64,000 nt of DNA from Tilletia caries (lineage: Eukaryota; Basidiomycota; Exobasidiomycetes; Tilletiales; Tilletiaceae), in contig JALUTQ010000005.1 of NCBI GenBank assembly GCA_032718865.1, forward strand, positions 1,302,001-1,366,000. The letters are read 5' to 3'. Positions within the stretch are counted from its first letter, which is position 1; every line of letters starts with the position of its first letter. The notes under the pieces are model-generated. The model worked only from the letters and a program-made list of their open reading frames with translations, was not told where the DNA came from and did no database searches. This document shows positions 9,901 to 21,100 of the stretch, one piece after another. A program made the position numbers and the translations under genes.

Positions 9901-11946
9901 AGTAGTGACCGAAGCTGCACCGGTCCCCGATCGGCAGGCACTCCTTTCCACAAATGAATCGATTGCAGAAGGTGACCGACTTTCCTCTCCACCGCCAACC
10001 CATCCTCCCGAGGTTTTCAAGCTCTTGAGAGTGCGGCTGGCGACAGAATCGCCACTCGTGGTCTGCCATCTGGAGGCACGCGGTACAGAAGGACAGGGGC
10101 TGACGATCGTAGCGAGGTCCCTTGGGGATGCTTGCGCCTCCTTCTCGGGAGCTGAAAGAGGGAGGCGCCCATCGAAAGGGATGCTGAGACTGGTGATCCC
10201 ACTCACGTTCCCGACGCTTACTGGCCAGCTGAGAAGGTCCGTCCGCGACCGGTGGACCTTGAGCTTGGCGGCGGGGGGCGGATGACTGATTGGCCGCATG
10301 GACTGGTGCTGTATTGTCGGTTTTGGGCGTGCTGTAGAGACCCTGCTGGTGGAGGTCTTCCATGGTGGCCCCAATGCGACCAATTTCGTCTCCTTCCGCG
10401 CGAAGAAGCGCAGACACCCACGTTTTGCCGGCATCCGTGAAATCGTCCACGTGGCCTGGAGGCTTTCCACACTGGCGCTCCGCCTTCCGAACAAGTGTCT
10501 CATTGATCTTGCCGATGTCGAAAGACATTCCCACACCGGGCTCTCGCTTGGCCCACATCGCATCCAACGCCTGCTTGATGTACCGACGCCAGACCGGCCA
10601 GTGCGTGTCGGTGACTCGAGTCATCAGGCCAAGGTGCATGTCCTCGAGTAAGACAGCGTGATTCTTGTCGTTGTCGTTGGTAAGGATGAGCACGGAGTAA
10701 GCCCCGGAGCGGCTTTGCCGGAGCGCCCCGGTTATCCGGGGCCGCACTCCGGGGGAGCCGGGAGTACGGAGTGAGAATCGAGAGGTTACCTCACCGTTGC
10801 CGGAGTACGGAGCAGACGTTTGAGCATCGCAAGGAATTCCCGGAGCACGGAGCTGACCTTTGGGCGCTTCGAAAAATTCCCCGGAGTACGGAGTAAACAC
10901 CTGTGAAAGTGACGGAGTACGGAGTTACCCCCGGAGTCCGGGGCGCTCCGGGACCTCCACATCTTTCTCATAAGGAAAGTGATTTTTCCATAAACATGGA
11001 TATTTTGGGGTCAATTTTCAAAATTTATTTTCACAAATCTCATCTCGCAGTCTAAATCTGACCAAAACAGTTCTTCAAGCGCTCTCAGACTGTTCTCTTA
11101 AGCATAGCTGCTACAAGCTTGATCAAAAGCATACACATATCTGAAATCATACCATGTTTTGAGATCTGTGAGATCATCTCCCGGAGTACGGAGCTCCCCC
11201 GGATTATCCGGGCTCCGTAGCTACGGAGTACGGAGTAGACTTTTTGAGACACTTCATAATTTGACGGAGCACGGAGTAAATTTTCTATGGTACTCCTCAT
11301 CTTGACGGAGTACGGAGTAAGATGTTGGTGTAACTCTCAAAAGAGACGGAGCACGGAGCACCACAGAAAGTCAGCGGAGCGCCCCGGAGTATGGGCCCCG
11401 GAGTACGGAGCACTCCGGGGCGCTCCGGGCTCATCCTTAGTCGTTGGTCGGTGGGCCGACGGCGCGGCAAATGCTGGCCAGAACCTGAAGAGCTTGGTGC
11501 GTCGGACCCCGCGGCAAGAAGCTGTCCTTCCGATACGCCTCGTTTACCCGCTCCTGCTGCTTGTTGTTTAAGGGAAACTTGAGAGGTTTGCGGGTCTCTC
11601 CGTCCTCTGCGCCCACCAGAGCCTCGACGGTCAGCCAAATGAGCGGGGGCCGCATGCCCCGCTTGACCAGCTCAATCATGTCGGCCGGAACCGTGTACGA
11701 CGCCCCCGGCCACGGCTCGACGATCGCATCCGCATGCTGAGGGTCGACCTCCCAAGACGGAAGTCCAACCTTGTCTTTGTCCTTGTCGCCGTCCCTGCCT
11801 CCCCGAAGATCCTCAATCAGGCCCTTCGTAGCCTCTTTGGCCGCAGTTGCCGCTGCCATCGCGGCTGCAGTCGCAATGGCTTGTATGTCCACGGCCGCGG
11901 CAGGCGCAGCCGCATCAGCCGCAGGCTGGAGCTGTGGTTCGGCCAT
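9845..11946 (-). pseudogene. DIRS-like gag gene split by a 759-bp inserted element
   Basis: Two reading frames belong to one gene. The N-terminal half runs from the ATG at 11946 to 11440 (Ala-rich start, then SYTVPADMIELVKRGMRPP). The C-terminal half runs from 10672 to 9845 (HLGLMTRVTDTHWPVWRRY and a Cys/His cluster CGKECLPIG...CSFGHYCSRCG typical of DIRS-associated Gag proteins of fungi). Removing the insertion 10681-11439 and one copy of its 8-bp target duplication joins the halves in frame, giving 1335 bases (444 residues). As it stands a TAA at the insertion edge ends translation, so the gene is broken. Confidence 0.75.
10681..11439. mobile_element. Non-autonomous TIR element with 8-bp target duplication
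   Basis: The ends are TAAGGATGAGC (10681-10691) and its exact reverse complement GCTCATCCTTA (11429-11439); the match continues as CGGAG after one mismatch. Both sides are flanked by GTCGTTGG (10673-10680 and 11440-11447). The interior has no long reading frame and is rich in CGGAGTACGGAG repeats near both ends with an AT-rich centre (about 10970-11170). An 8-bp duplication is usual for hAT-type elements but the termini are not a typical hAT match, so the superfamily is open. Confidence 0.85.
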
Positions 11947-12316
11947 GATATCTGTCTATGAGGAGGTTAGTGAACGGGTTCTTTAGGGGTATTCAGTTTC
12001 TCTGAGTTCGCGAGTTTCCGGAGATTATTTGCGACGAACTCAGACAAAATCAGACGCCTCCATATGAAAGCTCCCTGAGTTCACAACCAGCCGAAATCGG
12101 TCGAACTTTTCTTCCGTAAATCCTGAGTTCGCTCAGAGCGGCAAGCATCTTGAGTAGCAGCGACCAGCCCCATCCACATCACTTCTTCGTCTTCTTGACT
12201 TAGCCATCGATCAGAGTATCAGACCTACCTACATCAGTCAAGACTGCACTCGTGAGTGTCTCGCGCTCCTGTGATTATCCTACGCACGCTGACGATGCTT
12301 TCTCCCTGTCGTACAG

Positions 12317-14069
12317 ATGCCCGGACCGGCAAAGCGCAAGGCTTCAAGCATCCTGCCTGCCAATCCTGCCCCTTCCCCAGCCAAGAAGGGCACGACAGGC
12401 AAGAAGGGGCGCAAGGTGAGTCGCAACCGGGTTCTACAACGCTCCTGCTTAACATCACTGACAACTGGCTCTTTCATTCCATTACAGGGCAATACATCAG
12501 CAGTCAACGACGATAGCAGCGCGCTTGCTTCCGCTGCTGCTCTGGACAAATCCCCTGCTGCTATCGACAACACTGGCGAGGGATCTGTCGAGAGTGGCAG
12601 TGGAGTCGAGCACGCTGGTGTCGTCGTTGGAAGTGCTGAGGAGAACGTGGTTGCTGCAAGCGAGTCGTCCGCGGCGGCAGGCTCTGTCTCGGTCAGTACA
12701 GCGCATACATGAATCATGATACGCGTTGAGATATAGCAGCAGGAGCGTTAACATGATTTATTACCCTTATCCAATTCAGACCCTCTCTGTACCCATCACA
12801 CCCGCGAAATCAAAGAACAAGACCGAGGTCACGCCGCAATGGAAGAATGACGCGTTTGGTCCAGGTCATCCCTCGTCCTATACTATACTGCTCAACTGGT
12901 TACAGGAGGACAACAACTACGACAAATGGAAGGGTTCTGAAGGGAACACGCAGGAGGAACTGGCACAGGACATCGTTCAACGAATGAAAAAATTTAAGAT
13001 CAAGCAGATACGTAAACCAGGGGCAGTCGTGGACAAGGTCAGTACCAGTATCAAGAGAGACATTCTCCACAGCGCTGAACGCTCTCTTTTTCACCTTTTC
13101 GTAGATCAAAGCAATGGAAAAATCATTCCGGGACGCAAACGACTGGCGTAAGCAGACCGGACAGGGTGTCTTGGATGACGCGGCGGATCTCGGAGGAGAC
13201 GGCGACGAAAATGAAGAGGAAGAGGGACAACTGCGACTTGCCCTTGCGCTGTCGTCCGTCGAGGGTATGTAGAGCTGCTTTCTTGCCTATCATAGGGCAT
13301 CATAGGCATTGAATCAAAGCTAATTACATCTATTCTTGAACGCGCTGCAGATACGGTCCGTAAGATGTGTCCATTCTATTACGAGCTTGCGGAGGTCATG
13401 GGCGACCGTATCGCCGCCAATCCCAAAGGGTCTTACAGCACTTCCGCTATCGATGACCCCGCTGGGGAATCGTTGCGTGGTCATCTTCTGGCGTTTGATC
13501 AGGAGGAAGATGACGAAGAAGACGGCGGAGAGGACGACGGAGAGGACGAGCAAGGGGGGAAGGAAGTTGAAATTGGCGCGGAAAAGAACGTGGAAGAAGG
13601 CCGGAAGGACAAAGGAAAGCAAAAGGCTACGGAGAAGAGGGAGAAGGAGGAAGTGAAGAAGGAGGGCAAAGGTCGACCGTCGGACTCGGGCCGCAAGTTT
13701 GGCAAGAAGGACACCTCAAACAGTGAGTCCATGATGGATCTGCAGGCCATGTTGTTCCTTCTCGCTTCGTGCTCGCTGACAGCTCTCTCTCTATCTACAT
13801 TCTACTCTTCGTCAGCTCCCAAGCGCAAAATAAATGCAATCGAGTTGGTTATGGAAGAAAGGGCCAAGGCACGCGGACAGATGGAGGCCGAGCTCAACGC
13901 AGCTAAAGTCGAAGCTGCCAAGATGGACGTCGAGGTTAGCGCTACGAAGATCAAAGCGGAGAGGCTCGGCGCCATCATGGCATTGGCACGGGAGCTTCGT
14001 AACCAAGACGAGAACCTCTCGTTTTCCGAAGCCATGAAAGAAGCTCAAACTATGTATGAAGCCATGTAG
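12317..14069 (+). CDS. Harbinger-associated Myb/SANT-like DNA-binding protein
   Basis: Accessory protein of the transposon, expected to bind the element ends and bring the transposase into the nucleus. Six exons: 12317-12415, 12488-12691, 12780-13037, 13105-13264, 13351-13722, 13816-14069; all introns are GT-AG, total 1347 bases, 448 residues. The N-terminus is basic and Ser/Ala-rich. The DNA-binding region (about residues 100-220) has WKNDAFGPGHPSSY, LLNWLQEDNNYDKWKG and CPFYYELAEVMGDR, the pattern of fungal transposon-linked trihelix/SANT proteins. A long acidic-basic stretch follows, and the C-terminal 80 residues form a charged coiled coil ending in a four-helix-like EAMKEAQTMYEAM. The start ATG is preceded by an A at -3. 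Confidence 0.75.
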
Positions 14070-14104
14070 TGTTCATTACAATCAACCGTACTAGACAATG
14101 CACC

Positions 14105-15635
14105 CTAGCGTTGCTGTCTCCACACTCGCGCAAATTCCTGAACCTTTTGACGCAGTATCTGTCCCTCTGTGCGCCCCACTTGCTCCTCTTGCGGTGCAGA
14201 CTGTCCTACGTCTGCACCCACAGCATGCAACGCCGCATCGCCGTCGTGCTCCCAGCGAGTGAAGTCTGGGCCGTGCTCTCGCTGAGCGAGTTCGCGCTCC
14301 TCGGCCGTGAGCCATCGACCAGGTTCCGCCGCGTCGTCGACGAGAAGGTTGTGGAGAACCACGCACGCTCGAATCCAGCACGCTGCCCTCGACTCCTCGA
14401 GCTCGTCTCTGAGCGAGATTGGAAGGGCTCTCAGAGACTGCCAACGGAGGTTCAAGATGCCAAAGGCATGCTCGACCGTGATTCGGCGTGGTGATGCGTG
14501 TCGGTTGAAGGCAACCTGACGGTCAAATGAGGCACGCATCGGCGCAATGTGGGAATAACATAAATGAAATGAGATGAGCAAAGAGACGGCCACGGGCCAG
14601 CTAGGAACTGCAGGCTGCTCACCTGCGACGGCGCCAGTGTTTCCTGTCCACGGTACCGACGGAACAAAGACACCAAATGAGCATCGCTCGTGTATCCTGA
14701 GTCGCCCAAAATGAACTCGTTTGCAGAAAAATGCTGATCAGGCGCCTGAAAGAGGGCGCACGCTCTGTAAACACGCTGGTCATGCGCGGATCCCGGAAAG
14801 CCCAGATGGAGAAATCGGAAGCGCCTGTCGATGTCGACCACAGCCAGAACGTTGGACGAGTAGCGATGGTGTCGGGTGAAGAAATCAGCCGCATCTTTGC
14901 GGGCGGGCGCGCCCGCGAAATTGATGTGTGTTCCATCTATGAAGCCGATACAGCCAGCGAGTCCGTGGTGATCGCTGAGCTGCTGCCTCAACTGCTGACG
15001 CTCGCCGAGAGATGGCCACCACACATATCTGTCTTCGATACCGATCAACGCACAGAGAGCGCGATCCGTCCAAGAGATGACCGTGCCCTCTGCGATGGAA
15101 CATGACAAAGAGGGGTGTGGGGGGGGGGGAGGAGGACACCCGTCAGCAGCTGTATCATCGACGAGAGATATGAAATTAACACCGTTGCACTCTCACCAGA
15201 GACCCCAAAGCGCTCCGCGATTTGGAAGGCTGTGGCACCAGTGCCGGAATGAGCCAATCTCCATAGGACCAGAAGAACTTGATATTGCACTGGATGCTGA
15301 GGCCGACCGCGCGCCTTTCGTGCAAAGACTTCGTCCGTCTCCAGCAGACTGACTACGTACTCGAACTGGGCTTTTGTGACTCGGAATCCACGTTTGAAGT
15401 CGTCTTCATTCCAGGACAAGTGTTGCACACAGCGCGCGCGTGTTCTGCGTGCGCGCATGTCGTTTGGCAGACGGTCTCGAGACAGGTATCGGTTGCTATC
15501 GACGAGTCCAAGAGCTTCTTCAGCTTCCTCGACGTCGGCCTGGAACTCCTCGTCGAGTGCGGCGGCAGATAGCGAGAGACGGAGGCACCTGGAAAGACTT
15601 TGAATCAAGCGCGCTCGTTCTGATAGGCGTGGCAT
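14105..15635 (-). CDS. PIF/Harbinger DDE transposase (HARBI1-type nuclease)
   Basis: Cuts and joins the transposon ends. Three exons on the minus strand: 15635-15197, 15089-14623, 14515-14105, all GT-AG, total 1317 bases, 438 residues. Residues about 75-150 form the helix-turn-helix part (HSGTGATAFQIAERFGVS). The DDE catalytic triad is visible: Asp in FIDGTHINFAG, Asp in ILGDSGYTSD, Glu in RITVEHAFGILNLRW. No stop or frameshift is present. It converges on the Myb-like gene with only 35 bp between the two stops. Confidence 0.9.
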
Positions 15636-16081
15636 GAAGGGGACATAAATGAATGAAAAGAAAAAAAAAACGAGGATTACAGGTGAGAGGTGACAGCAAC
15701 GCGTGGAAAGCGCGACGCGTCAGCACGACATGCGCTCCGCGGCGAAGTCAGGAAACCGGAAGAGAACGGGGGGTTTCAATTTGGGTAACCGAAATGATGA
15801 AGTCAGGGGCCGGCTCAAAACAAAACTGAACACCCCTTTTGAAGTGTTTCTGAAGCAGCGCGAGCGAGGCAAGTCGAGCGAAGTGCTGGTTCTCGACGCG
15901 ACCGCGCGCATCTTCGTCTCATAATAAAAATTTCTTCGCTCTCCTTGCTTCCTCCACTTTCTCTCAAAGCTCAGCGTTCCGCTTGCGTGCGCAGAACTAA
16001 CAATGATGAGGCGAGCGTGGGAAACGGCCATGCGGGACGGGAGGGAGATGGTGAAGAATGGATTGCGTGCGACAGTCTCGA

Positions 16082-17512
16082 TCAATCATCTTCGTCCCGA
16101 CGGACGCTGACGGTCACATTCGCACCGCCGTCCTCTTCTTCTTCCTCCTCTTCCTCCTCTTCCTCCTCGTCTTCCTCGACAAGTACATCTCGCACTCCCC
16201 CTGCGGAGGCACCCGGGGCCATCGAATTGCGAACCCCGCTGTTCGATCTGGGGATTGTGGAAGAGTTGGCCGATGGTGGGGGAGGATGAATCGGAGGTGG
16301 ACTGGTGGTCACATTGTTGCCAGCAAGTGCAGTCGATGCTATTCTCTCTTGAGGCCGTGGGATCCGATCTGCAGGGAAAGAACGAAATCATCAGCCGAAA
16401 GTTCCTCCTCGGGCTCGTTTTTGGAATCCGCTTTGTAACTCACGAAGCAGGCCGTATCCAACACCACATCCTAACAGACCCTCGCCGCCCCAGTCCCGGT
16501 TGGGAATGATGATCACTTCTCGCGTGTGGTCAAAGTCTGAATTGTACACGTACAGCCTCAAAGGCCGGTTGGTGTATCTCTCCACGAGCTCATAGAAGTC
16601 GCCCTCGCCTCTCAATGGCGGGACGGCATCCTCGGCACCACTCCCCGCCCCGCCCGCACCGCCAGCGGTGGGAGCCAGAGTGCCGCGGTCCCGACCACCC
16701 GCGCCGGCCCATCCAATCACATAGTCGCCGTAGGGTACCAGTCCAGCAAGCGCTGCTGGCGATCCTTCGAGAATATCAAGAATGTGCCAGACGGCACTCA
16801 AGGCTTGTGATGGGTCGCACAGTCGGAGGGAAAGACCGAGTAGAGAAGGTTGTGCTGAGGGTTTTGGTTGTGATGAGACGGCCGCGTTGCCGTTAGAAGG
16901 GGTAGACCACTGCCGCGAAGGGATCACAGGCACCTCTGCGAGGAGGGAGACGCGCATATACATAAGCGCTCCATAACGATCTTTTTGAACAAGCATAGGC
17001 TGCACTGGATGCTCACCTCGAAACTCCTGTCGCTTGCTGTTCCACACATTCAAGATGACGGTAGTCCCCTCCCGCTTCTCGAGACTGCGCCAGACGTCCA
17101 GGCCTGCTGCCTCAATACGGGCTTGTTGCTCTGGCGTGACTACCGAGTTGTTTCCCTGTGGACCCGTGCCTGCCGGGTTTAGGCTGATGGATGGGTCGAG
17201 CGCCTGTCCCTCGAGCCCGACCAGATAGTCGAAGAAGGGTTCTCTGTTTGAGCATGGAGACGCTCAGCATTCTGTTGTCCACGTGAAGACCACCCAAGGG
17301 CGATGAGCGAGAGGGTAGGGACACTCACATGCCTGAAAGATGGGCGGGACTTCCCTCGGCCACTCTTGCGACGTGGTATCCTCTGCGCGGTGCTGCAGAA
17401 CCAAGACGGCAGAGTAGTGAGCATGCATTCGTCCCTTCGACAGACAGAAGCGCATCGAGCTCTCACCATCGGCGTTGGCAGCGATGCGGGGTGTCGATTC
17501 AGCTGCACCCAT
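16082..17512 (-). CDS. GRH1: GRASP55/65-type Golgi reassembly stacking protein
   Basis: Peripheral Golgi/early-secretory membrane protein that tethers cisternae and takes part in unconventional secretion. Four exons on the minus strand: 17512-17467, 17241-17017, 16935-16444, 16368-16082; 1050 bases, 349 residues, all introns GT-AG with frame preserved. The start MGAAEST puts Gly at position 2, suitable for N-myristoylation. Two PDZ-like GRASP repeats follow: EPFFDYLVGLEG and LNVWNSKRQEFR in the first; LLGLSLRLCDP, AGLVPYGDYVIG, LYVYNSDFDHTREV and WGGEGLLGCGVGYG in the second, then the conserved HRIP. The C-terminal tail is short, Pro/Ser-rich and very acidic (eleven Glu around residues 325-337), ending RRDEDD. 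It is divergently arranged with the Tpr gene. Confidence 0.95.
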
Positions 17513-18118
17513 ATCAGCGTGTAGCTCTCAGCTGTGAGTCTGTCAGTACTTTGTTCTTCGAGGATGTGGTACCGTGGTGGAAGCGAGTGTCTGTCGACCT
17601 TCTCACTGACTTGCTGTCGCTCGAGCGGCGCTCAGCTTCACTGGCAACAAATCACAGAATAGCAACTCAGCGTTCACTGTGTATAAATTCCTGCTGTAGC
17701 TCCTATAAAATCCACACTGGCCACCGCTCTGTCTCTCATGGGCACTGCTGTGACTGTCAGCTGTGCTTGATGAGGGACGCAGGGGGTGAGCCAAGTGGGT
17801 GACGCGGTGTTTTGGACATTCATCACGTGATCTCTCTCACACAAACTTGAGCTCGACCTTCTCGGAATCAACGAATGAATGAATCTGGCTCGAGTCTCGA
17901 CGTCAACAGCTGCTTCTACTGACTGACTGACTGACTGACTGACTGACTGACTTGTGCTTCATTCCTTGCACACTGCTGACGAGCGCGCGCCTCCCAGCGT
18001 CGTCGTCTGATCTCCTGCTACTGCATTACTCGCCCCCGTCGCGTCAAGAACAGCAGTCTTCAAAGCGCGGTCTCTCCCACACGCGCTCAAGGTCAACAGG
18101 TGCAGCGGCGGGGACATC
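17513..18118. promoter_or_regulatory. Divergent promoter region between GRASP and Tpr genes, with TGAC microsatellite
   Basis: About 600 bp between two start codons, so it should hold both promoters. A run of about eight CTGA repeats lies at 17919-17951. Pyrimidine-rich tracts precede the Tpr start. I see no clear TATA box for either gene and no reading frame that looks coding. Confidence 0.6.
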
Positions 18119-21100
18119 ATGTCTGGCCAACCACCTACAGCATTCGGCTACGGCATTGGCGGATATCAGAACCCTGACGGTGACGATCACGGCGCCGATG
18201 ATGTGATGGAGGATGCCGAACCGGAGGGCCATTCTTCCGACTCCGAAGAAGACGCAGATATCATCGACATCACTGAGCTGGACACAGAACGCAACGACGG
18301 CGATGCGGATGCGGATGGTGACGACGATGACAATGAGGATGCGGACCGCAAGCAGCACGACGAGGACGACGAGGACGAAGATGAAGATGACGACGACGAC
18401 GAAATGCCGCCGCTTCAAAAGAGCGTCGATTCGCAGCAACAGCAGCAACAGGCAATGTCATCATCGATCCTCAACATCTCCGACGATGACAGCGAAGATG
18501 CTCTTGGCTTGACAGCTCCAGACTTTGCTCAGTCTGCATCCGCTGCCAACGCCCTTACTTCCTTTTTCGGTCTTCAGCCGCCTGCGCCAGCTCCGTTTTC
18601 GTTCCCGTCCTCCTCCATATCCGCGTCTTCGTCCGTCGGTCCACAGGCAACCGATGCCGACTTCCTGACAAATGCGCTTAATCCGGATCTGGAAAGTCTG
18701 GCAGCTGCGGCCGTTGCCTCTAGAGATGCTTCCGCACTGAGCGCCGAGCTGGAGCAGGTACAAATGCAAGCCGAAGCCGACAAGCGTTCCCTGCGCGCCG
18801 AAATTGCAGTCACCCTCGAAGCCACTACCACGAAGCTCCAGAATCAGCTGGACCAGGTCCGCGCTGAGGCGGAACAAAAGGTCGCTGCCGTTCAAGCCGA
18901 GCTCAAAGCCACGACCGATGCCTTGGCTACCGAGAAGACGGACAACGAGCATCTCCGCGCCAAGCTGGGCGAAATCACTAATCAACTCAAAGAATCTCAA
19001 GATCGTACAGCCGAGCTGGAGCACGACAAGGCGGAAGTGGCCGCAGCGGCCGCAGCAGCCGAGCTCGGCCAACTTCCTGACGGATCCGATGCAGCGGTGG
19101 GCGCGCCCCAGGCTGTCATCACCAGCTTGCGGATCCAACTCAAGTCGACGGCCAGCAGTAATCGCGAGCTCCTACGCGCTTTGGAGCGCGAGAAGACGAG
19201 TGCGAGACAGGCGGAGGATCGGTCGTACGAGCTCAATATCAAGGTCCGGGAGACGCAGAATCAGGTTACAAAGCTCTTGAGCGAGATTCAGGGGCTGAAG
19301 AACGCAGACAGTACTCGGAATGTGAGTGCACACAAATTATATGTGCCATTGTACAAATATCTGGAGACGAAGCTGTTTGGCTCACGCGTCTCCCTCTTTC
19401 CAATCCCTCAGTTCAAGCTCACTTCCGTATCACAGGAGCTGGAGCTTTCCCGCAAAGAGCTGGACTTTGTCAGGAGTGAACTGTCCAAGCTTCAGCACAG
19501 CTCTTCCCAGTTCCGAATCACCAAGTCCTCCGAGGTCTCCCGCCTGCAGACCGCGCTGACCGACGCAGAGTCACGCGCGACGGCACTCGAGAAGAAGGTG
19601 ACCAGTCTCCAAGGCGCCTACGACAAGGGCCTCGTCAAGCAAAACGAACTCCTCGAGCGCGCCGAAGAGGCTGAGCGTCGGCGTGCGGAAGATGAAGCTT
19701 CATTCAAGGGCGAGATGGACACCCAAGTCCACCTTGTCAGTCTATACGAGCAGCGCGCATCGGAAGCGGAGCGCCGTGCCAAAGCGGTAGAGGTACAGTG
19801 GGAGGACGTCACGCGCGGCTGGAAAGAGCGTGAGGACCAGACCCGGCTTCGGGTGGTGGAGGAGATGGCCAAGCGCGAAGCGGCGGAGAAGGAGAAAGAG
19901 GAGCTCAAGGTTGCTCTCGATCAGCTGGCGGAGGGCGTGGGGATTCAGATCACCAGGGATGGAGCGGACGCGTCGGCGGTTGAGAATGGTGCCGCAGAGC
20001 AAGCGCTCATCCGGGCCGCCTCTGCGGATCCGAATGCACAGCAAGGCAGCAGTGCGGGTGGTCTGTTCGGCAGTCTCTTCGGTGGACGCGCTCGATCGAG
20101 TACGCCCGCAGGTCCGATGCTGAGCACCATCACCGCCTCGCCCTCTGCCCAGCTCGCGTCTCGATTGCAGAAGAGCGGCAAGTCCTTCACGCAAGTCTAT
20201 CACGAGCTGTCCGTGGCCACTGAGGAGCTCAGACGGGAGCGCGAGGAACACGGCAAGGTTTCGCAGATGCTTCGTGAAGTTGCGGCTGAGGCGCAGCACA
20301 ACGAAGCGCGCTGGAGGGCGGAACGCGAGGACGCGACGAATACGACGCGTCAGCTCGAAGTTCTGAATCGCGAATTCGCTCTGGTGTGCTCGGAGAGCCA
20401 AAAGCGGGAGAAGGGCTTGAAGCGCGAGCAGGCGGAGCTGGCACGTGTGGCGAGGGAGAACGCGCTATTGGAGAGCCAAGTTGTGGATCAGGGCCGACAG
20501 ATTCGTGCATTGTTGCGCGAGCAGCTCCTTCGAGACGACCCCAGCGCCGCGGACCGGTTAGAAGACGACGGGACCGACCTGGCGGGGCTAAGCCGGACGG
20601 ACGCCAATGCTGTACCGCAAGACACGAGCGGAATCATCACTGCCAACCTCGTCACCTTCAAGAGTCTCAGTGAGATGGTGACCCAGAACCAACGCCTGCT
20701 TCGCATGACGCGTGAGCTGGCTTCGCGGATGGAGGCTCGGGACCGGGAGGGTGCGGCTGCCAACGGAGGTGCTGACGGTGCTGCGAATGGTCTTGACGAG
20801 GCGGAGCTGGAGGAGCTCAGGTCGACACTGGATCAGTTGGAGGAACAGCTGCGTGCGGAGAGGAGCAACAAGAAGGCCCTCATCGCGGAACGGGACTTGC
20901 TCAAGTCGCGATTGCAGCGCAGCACAGATGCTTCTGGCGTCAATGGTATGGGAGCGAACGGCTCTGGTGCGTCGGCTGGCGGCGGCAATGGCGCGACTGC
21001 AGCTGTGGACGCGGCCTTGATACAGGCGCACGAACTGCTTCGGATGGAGCATGAGCGACTGCAACGGCACTATGAGACATACCGTGCGGAGACGGCAGAG

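Larger units (their letters stand above)
11985..15837. mobile_element. PIF/Harbinger DNA transposon 1, apparently intact
   Basis: Terminal inverted repeats AGGGGTATTCAGTTT (11985-11999) and the complement of AGGGGTGTTCAGTTT (15823-15837) differ at one base and are flanked by a 3-bp duplication TTT (11982-11984, 15838-15840). Inside are two convergent genes, a Myb/SANT-like DNA-binding protein (plus) and a DDE nuclease (minus), the standard PIF/Harbinger pair. Both genes read through cleanly after splicing, so the copy looks autonomous. Subterminal CTGAGTTCG-type motifs occur at 12000-12140. Confidence 0.9.

Noticed and set aside
12500..12754. Minus-strand Ser/Thr-rich frames opposite the first Harbinger Myb-like gene
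   Set aside because: They are antisense to exon 2, whose splice sites and frame are well supported.
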